64,000 nucleotides of DNA from Rostratula benghalensis (lineage: Eukaryota; Chordata; Aves; Charadriiformes; Rostratulidae). Positions 28,723 through 40,000 of this stretch are shown here, in pieces. Each line of letters opens with the position of its first letter. The stretch's first letter is position 1. Location of the stretch: the NCBI GenBank assembly GCA_013399305.1, contig VXAI01000096.1, forward strand, positions 2,170,833 through 2,234,832. Direction: 5' to 3'. Under the pieces are notes generated by a model. The model made no database searches, was not told where the DNA came from, and saw only the letters and a list, made by a program, of their open reading frames with translations. The translations under genes were made by a program, and so were the position numbers.

Positions 28723-30853
28723 GTAAAGGGAGCCAGCGCTGCGGCGCAGGCCAGGTGGGGTGCCTGGCCTTGGTCAGTGCAGGGAAGGCCGGGACAGCTG
28801 GAAGGAATGCCGGGCTCCGGTCCTGACGGCGTTGTGTGGGGCTCGTTTGCCGCCGGAGAGCTGCCCGGTCGCTGAAGTGAAGCGAGGGTGGGCGGCTCCC
28901 CTGGCTGGCAAAGGGGAACTTGTACTCCGGTACGGCCACCGGGCCTGGGCGAGGGGCCGGTTCAGGTACTTGCTAGCCCAGCAGCAGAAAGGTATCGACT
29001 TGTGTGGTGCAAGCACCTGTCCACGAGTGAGAGAGGGAGTGTAGGGCAGGGGCTGAGAAGGGCAGGCCCTGTCTTTCAGCAGCCACCAGTGTACGTGTTG
29101 GCTTACAGTGATTGGGAACTGGGGGCTGAATGGACCACACTACAGAACGGCAGGAAAAGAAATAATAATCCGTTCCCTGCCTGTATGTAAATAGGTATTT
29201 GCACCAAGAAGTAGCATGCAGAGACCTCACATCAGTAGCACCATGAATAATGGCTGTAGTTGCAGCATTGTTCTAGCGGTGGCCAATTAAAGTCTTATCT
29301 GCCTCCTTGACAACACTAATGGTTTATTCCTTTAGTGTTCTTCTTGTGGTAGTATCTTCAGAACAGGGCCTTGGAGTGGGGAGCTACTCAGGTAAAGACT
29401 GTAGCTGTCAGACTGCATATATATAATATCAAGGTGAGTTTTCATAGGGGCTGCTTGTCTCTCTGCTAGGGGTGATGAAGATGGTAAGAAGGGGATCCTC
29501 AGGCTCTCAGAGCACCCACCCCTTTGCCAGGAGGTAGCAGATAAGCCAATCTTGAGGTCTTTGCTGCAGAGTATTCACTCTGCTGCTTTCCTGGGTGCTA
29601 CTGGGTTTGATTTTTGCAGAGGAGGGCAGTGGAGGCCTGACTCTTCCCACGCTTTCATTGTGCAGTAAGAGCCCAAAAGCAGGCCCCACACTGCTGCCTC
29701 CACAGGTGCCCAATGCAACAGGGTCAGGGGCTGCTGTGGGTGTTCTGTGCCAGCATCTGCACAGCTAGAAGCTGATGTAGCCCCCTGTAGATCTCCCTGC
29801 AGCAGCACTCCTGCAGAGCAGAGAGCTATCACCCTGGGTGCTGCTGGCTGTTTGGGAGAGGTATTTAGTTGTTTGCATGGTGGTTTTCTGGAGGAATTGG
29901 AGGTTGTGGCCTCTCTGAGACAGTGATGAAAAGCAGCCATCAATAGAGGAATGGGAATGGGCGCTCGGGGAAACCCGCAGTGCCTCCAGGGACTGTGAGT
30001 CAGAAGGGAGGGGGGGCCCTGTTTCTGATGGATCACAGCAGGAAAGTAGGATTGTTGTTCTGTTTGTCTCACAGAGTTCTAAGTGTGATATGCAGCAGCT
30101 GTTCTGTAAAGTTTCATCTTCTTTGTCTCCTGCAGTCTTCTTATTTGTTTTTCTTCCTTCTCTGTCTGGCTCTGCTGGTTCCCTTCTCTAAGAGACTGAC
30201 TTCCCTCTGGCACTGTTTGCCTTTTCTGGCTTTTGCATCTTTCAAGCGTGTCTCCTCCCTCTAATTGTACCTTGTGAGCTTTTTCTCCTTTCTCTGTCTT
30301 AGCAGCTCAGCCCTGGCTCTGTGGCCCCTTGTCTGCTGTGTGGGGGTGGTGAGCAAGACTCTTGACCCATGGAGTCAAGGTCTTCTGTGAGCATACCTGC
30401 TGACCTAGGACTTGTGGCTTATGAACAAAGAGAGGAATAAAAGAAAGAATTTAGGAGAGCCCGAGTTCCTGCAGGGAACCAGCGTGACCCACCAGTGGGG
30501 TGGAGAGCCAAGGGCTAGAGCTGAAGGTTGGTGTGTCTGTGACTTTCTGAGATCAAGGATGGGCAGGAGTTTGTGTGTAGGCACACTTGCTTCTGCCCTG
30601 CCATGGGCACGACTGGCCTCTTAGTAGCTTTGGTGTGTGGAGATAAGCAGCTCTGCAAAGAAATGGATTGCAGTGGCAGAGCTGGTTACCTGTCACCTGG
30701 GTCTTTTCTTGGGGTACTCCTTTGTTACTCTTAGGGAGTAAGTGGTTTTGTATGTGTGGGCTGGGATTAGGGCAAGCAGTCTGCATTGTCAGAGAAGAAC
30801 TTGTGATTTGCTAGCCCAAGGGACTCAGGCTGTACTCTTGTCTCCTTTTCTAG

Positions 30854-31039
30854 ACCGGAAGAGGATCAAACTGGTACCATTTTCATGCTGCCCTGAGAAG
30901 AACCCACTGACTGTGATAAACTTGTGCTTAACCACAGTGGCTTATGGTAGCACCAAGCGCACTGTGAGTCTCAGCACTGACTAGGTCAGCTGATGGCAAG
31001 GAGGAACACATGTGGAAGCCAGGAACTGACTTTGCAACA
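30854..31039 (+). promoter_or_regulatory. HEMK1: HEMK1 leader with upstream ORFs, one overlapping the start codon
   Basis: A strong acceptor (CTCCTTTTCTAG) opens the exon. Before the preferred start at 31040 lie ATG CTG CCC TGA (30885-30896), an 8-codon frame including stop (30944-30967) and a 17-codon frame (30993-31043). The TGA of the last one overlaps the main ATG as ATGA. An alternative in-frame main start at 31010 has a poor context (C at -3), whereas 31040 has A at -3. Confidence 0.55.
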
Positions 31040-34000
31040 ATGAGAAGCCTCACTCACCTGCTGCTCAAGGGGTTGCTTGGTCTTTCACCTCAGTGTGTGC
31101 CAAGGGAGTTGAGTCAAAGTAAAGGTCTTGTCCTCAGTCCCAGTTGGTCATCTCTGAGGCAGAGCTGCAGTGCACGACCCGGGCTCATGACTGCCATTGA
31201 TCTGGTCAACTACTGGCAGAAGGTGTTTGAGACAAATGGGATCCCCGAAGCACGGGAGTCCAGTGAATATATAGTGTCATTTGTCCTGGGAGCAAAAACA
31301 GTTAAGTAATGGGAAAGGAATAAGGTCTGTGTGTGCCTCTCACTCTGTCATTTTGGTTGAATCGCTTACCTTTGTTATTGCCTCACTTATAGGAAGTAGA
31401 ACTTGTCCTTACCTTAGATGGCAGAGGTTGTGAGGCGTAGTTTATTAATGGCGGTAGAACGCTTGGGGTCTCTTAAATGACTTCTTTTGCAGGGACTGGA
31501 ATGTAACCCATGACATGGACACCTAAACTGTACCTTGACTTGCTTGGTGGAATGATTTTTAATTTTACATATTCTTTTGAGCCCCAAAAGCAGCAGAACA
31601 GTTGTACGGCTTTATTTTTAAATATAAGAATAGTTTCTCCTAACCAATTGTGGTTTCCAAGAGTCTCAGGTGTACATCAGCAGGTAGGGTCTCCCTGAAG
31701 GGATGTCCTTGTGGGCATCTGTCCCTGCAGAGGACACCCAAGTGGCATAAGTGGGCAGGTTTTAAAGTTACTTTGTCTTTAGTTTCAGAGCTTGAATTCC
31801 AAAAGCCTCCACGCTCCAGTTACAGCACTGCAGCAGGAGCAAATCCAGCAGCTGAGCAACAAGCGACTGGAAAGGTAGGAGTGATCTCTTACAGTTGTTA
31901 CTTTAAAAGTTTTCCTTCAGCCTTAACATAGCCAGAAGAATAGTAGCAGAGAAAAGGCAAAAGACCATCAGCAGCTGACATGTCAGGTAACAGTGCTGGT
32001 TGGTCTCTCATGGTGATGCAAGTGAGTGGGTATTTGCTGCTGTTGTCAGGTAGCAAATCGCCTGTCTGTCCTGTCTGTGAGCAAAGAGGGTTTAAGGGAT
32101 GTTGCATTGGAGCAAGGAGCTGGAAATACTGACTCTTGAGTTGGCCCATTTTCATTAAGCCCTGATAAAATTTAGTCTTGGCCCCTTCTGTCTGATTCAG
32201 CACTCTTTTCAGCTGCCAGTACTATACTGGTCTGTGGTGTTGCTGTGCTTACCTTTCTAGGCTTTGCCTGCAGAGGGATTTTCCTGCTGTTTAGAGGTAT
32301 CCATGTTTTCCCTGATGTAGCTTTTGTCTCCCTCCATTTCCTTGCTTTAGTACAAAAATTAAATGGGTTTGGTGTGAAGGGCCTACCTGGAATCAGGCTG
32401 GGGAGGTGTGTGAGGAGAGGAAGTATTCAGAAACTTGGATCATTTAGAAGGGTGGGAGGTGCTTGGGAATGTGTTTGGTGGTAGCATCCTCCTGCTTGTT
32501 TATGTAAGTGTGCTTATGTTGTGGATCCTTGTTCTGCTGTGTGGATTAAACCTGCCATGACTTATGCAGAATAGGATGTGAGGGTTTATTAGGGAGTCAG
32601 TGTGTTAGCAGTGGTTACTGTTTGTAGGATCTGAGTATCTTCACTGAAATTTTGCTGCTGCTCTTCAATCTTGTGTTAGGAGCAGAAATGCAAAATTCCC
32701 AGAGCTGTCTGACATGGAAGTTGCTTTGTCTTAAGTGCTGTTAAGGTTGCAACAAGTATCTGCTGTTCTACATGAAGTGAGGTATGATGCCTCACAACAG
32801 CTGAAAACATGGCCCCAAAATTCAAAGAATCATGGAGGGTGACAGGGACCTCTGGAAATCTAGTGTCTGCCCCACCCCCGTCAAAACAGGGTCAACTACA
32901 GCAAGTTGCTGAGAGCCATACTGAATTAAGTTTTTAATATATCTAAAGACAGATTCTGTACAAGCTCTCTGGACAGCCTGTTCCAGTGTTTGACCACCCT
33001 GAGTGTTGGGGAAAAAAAAAAATTGTTCTTAGGTTTAAATGGAATTTTCTATGTTTCAGTTTGTGCCCTTTGTATCCCACTGGATACCACTGAAAAGAGT
33101 CAGGCTCCATCTTCTTTACTCCATCTCACTGGAAACACATGGTTGCTGATGAACATTCCCTCCCGTGCTCCTTATCCTGAGCCTTCCCTTCTCAAGGCTA
33201 AACTGTCCCAGCTCTCAGTCTCTCTCCTTGTATGTCAGATGTTCTAATCCCTTAATCATCTTAATGGCTATTCATTTGACTTACAAACCAGTATGTCCGT
33301 GCCTCTGCTGTACTGGGAGCCCAGCACCCCAGATGTTTCCTACCAGTGCTGAATAGAGAGGAATCCCTCAGCCTTCTGGCAACTCTTTGCCTAATGCAGC
33401 CCAAGGAAGCCATTGGCCGCCTTTGCTGCAAGGGCACGTTGCTGGCTCGTGGTCAGCTTGTCCACCCGATCTCCGGAGCCTTTTCTGCAAGGCCACTGTC
33501 CAGCTGGTTGCCCCCAGCCTGTACTGGTACATGAAGTTATTCCTGCTCAGTTCATAAGACTTCACATTATTCTTTGCTGAATTTCATGAGGTTCCTGGCA
33601 GCCTATTTCTCCAACCTCCGGAAGTCCCTCTGAAAAGCAAGACACCCATCTATTCTGCTAAACACTCCTTCCAGTTTTCTGTCATCTGCAGACATGCCAA
33701 AGGTGCTCTCTGTCCCTTCATCCTGATCATTAATGAAAAAGTTATGCTATATTGGTCCCAAGGGTACTCCACTAGTAATTGGCTTTCAGCTGAACACAGC
33801 CCTCCTAATCTACCAGTTCAGTCAGTTTTCAGTCCACCTCATTTATTTAGTCCATACTTCACCACCTTTGATATGAGGATGTTATGGGACACAGTATCAA
33901 AACTGTTAGGAAAGTCAGCATAAACAGTATTCATTATTCTTTTGTCATGCATCAAACTAGTCATTATGTCATGGGTCATGGGTGGATATCAGGTCAGTCA

Positions 34001-37000
34001 GGAATGATTTCCCCTCTGTAAATCCATGCAGACTACACCAAGTCAACTTCCAGTACTTAGTATGTTTGGAAACAGTCTCTAGAACTGTTTGTTCCATCAC
34101 TTTCCCCAGTATTGACATGAGGCTGCCTGGCCTGTAGTTCCCCAGGTCCAGTGCTTGATAGCAAACTCTTTTGTGGGAATGGAGCCTCCTCTCCCTTAGA
34201 GTGCACATGCACGTTCCACATGGTGGAGAGCCTTAGGGGTGCCTAGGGGCTTGCCCTCAGAGGGATTACGTAGTTGGTAATGAGGTTAGCACGGTATTGA
34301 GAGCTTTTCTGTGTTCCAGTGTAGTCCTAAATTGTTCACACTTACTTTTGCCTGCCACAGAATGCCAGTGCAGTATGTGCTTGGTGAGTGGGACTTTCAG
34401 GACCTGACTCTGAAGATGAGACCCCCAGTATTTATTCCTCGGCCTGAAACAGAGGTATGAATGTGGGTAACATGGTGGCAGTGGGCTTGGATCTCTGAAT
34501 TACATCATAAAATACAATCATAGGGTTGCTGTGAAGGTGCCCTGTATATTGTGGGGTTGTTGTGATCAGAAGGTCAGAGCACTCCACTTCTAGGACAGAG
34601 AGGGATTCTAAGCTTGTGCTCTGGAACGGATGCTGGTGAACTTTGCCTCCTGGCTCAGAGCAAGAGATGTTGCAAGCTGGCATATCACTTAATTGCACAG
34701 AGATCCATCTCCATTGATGGAAGGACTTGGCTTTCTTTCCTTATTTCTGCTATAATAATGATTCCTAGAAGTTCAGAACCTATACTGCTATATCCCGGTG
34801 GCTTAGTGCTTTGATGCAAGGCAAAGAATCTCAAAGTTGTCTGAAGGTTGTTAGAAAAATCCTGCAGTAGTAGAAAGCTGCTACTGGAAAACAGTAATGA
34901 ACTCCAGAGAGAGCCTGTTTGTCCTTGTGCGGACTGAAACTGTGCAGACTGGTAGGAAATGTTACCTACTACCTGTCTGATGGTTCTGCAGTGGTTTCTG
35001 GATAAACGCTGGAAACTGAAGGGTTGTTTCCTGAACAGTAATAAAATAAATGCTGGAAGATGAAGGGTAAGTTCTGACCTGGGCTGGAATTAAATATGAA
35101 TGTCAGTTGTTAGAATGTAAAGGACAACCATACGTGATCAAGTTAAAACTCCATTTTCCTCAGTGTTCCTGCTGCTGGTGAAAAACCTAAGAACTACATG
35201 TTGGCACTTTCTCTGACGCTAGTTCTGCTTTCAGCTCATGGACCATCCTAGTCACAAAGTCTCTGTTTACTAGTCCTCAGGATGTCTTTTGGTTCTGGGT
35301 TGGTTCTCTTTTTTTTTTTTTTTTTAATTGAGTTTTTATTTGGTTTTGGGGTTTTTTTTATTATTTTTTATTTTCCTGGGCTTTGTGATTTTCTTTTTCC
35401 CCTCATAATTCGTTTTCTTTTGGAGCCTGTGTTAACTTCAGGAAATGAAGTGGTCTCCATAGCTTGTCTATTTAGGAGTGCAAGAAGCTTAAACCTGTTT
35501 TACTCAAAACCTGTTTTACTCTTCAGTTGTTTGTCTGCTGCGTGGTGACTGTTGTAATGTGCTAGCATCTCTCTCAGATCTCTAGCAGCAGAGGCCCATG
35601 CTGTAAAAAGAATAAAAAGGATTATACAGTCAGAGTGTTATGTTTCGTTGTGGTGCTGGGGGAGGTTACTTGGACAGAAGAGCATGGGGACAAGATCCAG
35701 CTCTTTAGCAGCACCTGGCAGAACATTGCTTTAGTCATGTGCTGCTTCCAGGAACTGTGTCTTGTCTGTAACCCATTGCATAAAGTGAGCTGGTGTCCCA
35801 ATCCTTCTGCTAGGAGGGAAAGGTGGGTCATCTCCCACTCAGACCTTTGTGTAGTGTCTTTAGGTTGGGGTTTGTCTATGTTTTGTTTCATCAGAGTAAT
35901 TTCTCCAGACTTCATTGGACTTCAAAACTGCAGTAGAAATATACCCTTTCAAAAATGCTGAGGTTAGTTGCATCTGTTGCTCTCTTTCTGTCTAGGATTT
36001 TTCTGTAGCATTCTTAAAATCAATGGTGCTGAAAAGTTTCACCAAGTAATATCTGTAAATAATCCTTGCTCTTTAGAAAGCAGTTCATTATCAGCCTTCG
36101 TATCCCAGGTTGAAGCTGCTTACCTGTGACTGCACACACAATCCACATGGCATGTCTTGTCCTTGGCTGAGGAAATGTGACCCCCTAAATTTACTTGTTA
36201 GTGCAGATACTCAAGCAGCTGCAAAATTTGCTTCCTGGTTATATTTAATGTAGCTTCTGCAAATGCTCCTGCTTGCTGATTCAAAGTCTGGGAAAAAAGA
36301 AAAAAGAGGAGCCATTTTTCTGATGTGCATTTTATTCTATGGTTACAACAGAAGGGTTATGACTCTTGATCCCAGATGTGTTGGTAATGGCACGAAGGCA
36401 AACACAGTATGACATAAACCACCGGCATTGTTTCAGTCTTGGGGTCAGAGACACATGCAAAGAAAGAAGTGTAGTTGTCTGCCTAATTTTGCCCTGTGTG
36501 AAATTTGCCCCTTTGTAGTACGTTTTGTTCTTCCTGGTAGCTGAGCCTTCTCCCATCCGTTCCCTCTGGGAATATTTTTTCAGTACATGTGGATTCGTTC
36601 TTCTGTTCCGTGGGAATCCGGGTGAGGAGGGAACAGGCAGCCAAAATTAGGAAATTAGCAGCTCCCGTTTAAGCTCTGAGAGCGGGATAACAAAGCTGAT
36701 TGCATTCAGTCATAACTTCTTGGCGTGCAGGGCTTCTGCGAGCTCAGACACTGCATTGGAGGAGAGTTTTGTTGAGCAGTCCTTGGTCTCGCCTTCCTGT
36801 GTGTCCCTCTGTAAGCAAAGCTCTGGCCGTGCTGCTACAAGCACTGACCGGGTTCACAAGGGCTCATGGAACCCAGCGTCCTGCCTGCTTTCCTCGTGTG
36901 ACCACCAGAGTCAGGCTTCTGCAGCAGGGAGGTGTTTGGGCCACGGTTTAGGGTTGTGTTCAGTCTCCTGAATTATGTTTATTGTGCTATTGTCATTGTA

Positions 37001-40000
37001 ATGTCAAGGAATCCCCATCTCAACGTGGCTCAGTCACTTTATTCATGAAGAAAGTCCTTTTCCCAAAAAGCAGAGCCTTCTGAAACTTTGGCTGTGTTAC
37101 CGTAGCAGCAGTCTTGTGGATCCGAGGTGAAGTAGGATAAGCAGAAAGAGAGCTCAGCAAACCGTGGCTATGTAATTCCTCTTTTTTTTCTCTCCAGGCA
37201 AATACAGGCTAAATGAAACCTGGCCGTGACTTCGTTAAAGGCTTGGGTTGGTCCAGGACTTCTCCTAAGGAAGTAGTTGGAGCTCACCAGACTTTTACCC
37301 CTAGAGGGCACTCCAGGCTTAGGCTCGAGGAGTTTCCGAGGGCTCTACTTCCTATTACTTATTCTAAGATTTCTAGCGTTTCTGATCCTCTTCTCTCAGA
37401 TGCTGGGTTTTAAAGCAAATGAAGGCTTATTTGTGCAGCGGAAACAAAAATGGTCTCCTTTTATCCCTTGCAGTTACTGTGTGGGTAGAGTCAGATTCTC
37501 GGACATTGAGTTTTTGTTTTTGCTGGATGAAAGCTCTTGGGAGGAGACCTCCAGTTCTGCTTGGAAGGATTCTCACAGTTGCACCACCCCCTCTGACCCT
37601 CAGGCCACCCAGGAGTCCCCTGGTGACACCTCCTTGACCTGCTGTGATCTCAGCACAAGCTCATATCCTATGTCATTTTTTTCAATCCTGGTTTTGTTGT
37701 GGTGGCTCTGTCATGAGTCCATTGTCCTGTAAGGGGTTTGGAAGCACGCTGGAGGGTAAGGATTGCATGTTTAGCCTGGGAGGCATCTTAGAGAAAGAAA
37801 TTAAAAGTCTGTGCCATGCTGAACATTTTTTAGTAGTCATGCAAAAAATATCGTGGCTGTAGTCTCCCGTGAGAGCAAGAAAAAAGGCTGAGCAGGTCAG
37901 ACTGTATTGGTCTGTCTAGTTCACTGTACCCTGTCCGATCAGGGCCCATGGCACATGGTGGGGGCAAAATTACAAGGGAAAAGAAGGATCCCCCCTTCTT
38001 TTGACAGTCAGCAGTTAAGGACTGTTTTTAGGCAAAGCTGGATTTGGGGCCATCCTGCTTCATAATCACTAATGGATCTGCCCTCCATTAATTTGTTTAA
38101 TCCTCTTTCGAGTCTGTCTGTGTCTAGCCTCCCTGACATCGTCTGACAGCAAATTTTTCTAATTTTGTGTTGTAAGGGGGAAAGGAATTTTCTTTGCTTT
38201 CGGTACTGCCTGCTCATTTAACAGGAAAGCCCTTACTTCTTACTGCATAATGCACAAGCTATTTGTGCTCTGTATAGCATTTGTAATTTTCAGTCTTGTC
38301 ACTTTCTAATCAATTCTTTTTCTACCTATGATTTTGAAGCTTTTAGCTTGTTCCCCAAGATAGATTGTTTCGCGTGATAACCTGCTCAGTACACCAAAAC
38401 CATAGCTGTTTACTTGCATCTGTCAGCTGAATGGCAGGCATTGTGCTGGAGTGTTCTGCGAAAGCACTTTAGGCAAAGATTTGCTCAGAGAAACCTTTCA
38501 TGAAGTTTAACCTTCCTTCTAGTTAAACATAATCATTAACCTTTCAAGAAGGTCAAGCACACAGAGAAGGGAGGATTTTTGCTTTCTGACATGTATATGC
38601 AAATACACACATTGCAAGGTGGGGCCTTTCTCCAGTGCTTTATGTCAAAACAGTGTACACATTCTTCTGATTTAATCAGTGCTAAAAGGAATCTTTTGAT
38701 ACAGAACGGCCTTGTGTTTCCTAATTTCATTGCCACAGATGGCTACTTCTCGGAAAGTTCAAAAGGTCACACTGTCTAGTGAAGTACAGCCATGGATCAG
38801 AAGTCAGGAGATTTGCTTCTTTTTTTTTTTTTTCCTTTTTTTTTTTCTTTTTTCTTTTTCTTTTCTTTTTTTTTTAATGGTTTTGCCTCTGAGCAGTTGT
38901 CCTTTCAAAGGAAGGCTGCTTCTCCATTCAGCATCATTGGCTTCCCAGTTTGGGAAATGAAACGAAGGATGGTGCCATATATTTTACATAGCTTAAGGTT
39001 CTGTCTTGAAATACATATATATAGAGGGTGACTCCTATGAAGTATTACAGAAGCATGGAATTGTAGGGGTTAGAAGGGACCTTTGGAGATCTAGTCCAAC
39101 TCTCCTGCCAAAGAAGGGTCACCCCGAGCAAGTTGGACAGGAATACATCCAGATGAGTTTGGAATATCTCCAGAGGAGACTCCACAACCTCTCTGGGCAG
39201 CCTGTTCCAGGGCTCTGGCACCCTCACAGTAAAGAAGCTTTTCCTTGCGTTCAGACAGAATTTCCTGTGTTCCAGCTTGTGTCCATTGCCCCTTGTCCTG
39301 TCACCAGGCACCACTGAGAAGAGCCTGATATTTATACGCATTGAGGAGGTCCACTCTCAGTCTTCTGTTCTCCAGTCTATACATTGAACATGAGCATGTA
39401 AATTTAACATAAATGCAATAGGGCATCGTTGAAAAATTTAGCTGCTGTCAGAATGTAGCAGTAAACAAATGTGTTAAATTTGGAGTGGTGTTGTTGTGGC
39501 CTCACACAGTTCAGATTTTGCCCATACGATAGGTAATATTATATCAGTATGTTGGAGGAAAACTACTTTCTGAAAGTGGACTGTGGCACAGAGAGTGAGG
39601 AATGGGAAATTATGAAGGGAACCTGTTCCTGCAGAGCAATTGGAACTGCTCTTTGAGCTAGGCACAAGATCATACACGCAGAAATAAATATTGTAGCCTG
39701 TGCCTTGTGGCTGAGGGGCTTCTCCTGACAGAAGAGCTTGGAGAAAGATTTGGGGTTCTAATGGATGTTAGCTGACCATGAGCCCTGTTTGCTGGATTGC
39801 CCAGCAGCTCATGTGGTCCTTGTGTGTATTAACAGGAGATTGCCAAGTACAAGTAACATGATTAAATAATCTTTGTACTGCAATGGTGGAATAGTTGCAA
39901 AAAATATTATATCCTGTTATGTTAGTAACTGATTGAGAAAGAAATGGAAAAGTAGGTTTGAAGAACAACAAGCAGGTGGATTAACAGCTGGAAAACTCTG

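Larger units (their letters stand above)
27480..28940. promoter_or_regulatory. CpG island, probable bidirectional promoter of C3orf18 and HEMK1
   Basis: Very GC- and CpG-rich on both sides of an assembly gap, lying between the 5' ends of two divergent genes. An ATTGG (inverted CCAAT box) is at 28401-28405 and a second TTGGT at 28432-28436. There is no obvious TATA box. Large frames that read through the gap are artefacts of composition. The shared promoter is inferred from position and from the same head-to-head layout in mammals. Confidence 0.75.

Noticed and set aside
27619..28939. Long open frames on both strands (up to 394 codons) across the CpG island
   Set aside because: They run through the N gap and through GC-rich promoter DNA in several frames at once. 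There is no domain, and stops are simply rare in this composition.
39045..39341. 98-codon minus-strand frame
   Set aside because: It is the C-terminal part of a truncated CR1 LINE, not a host gene.
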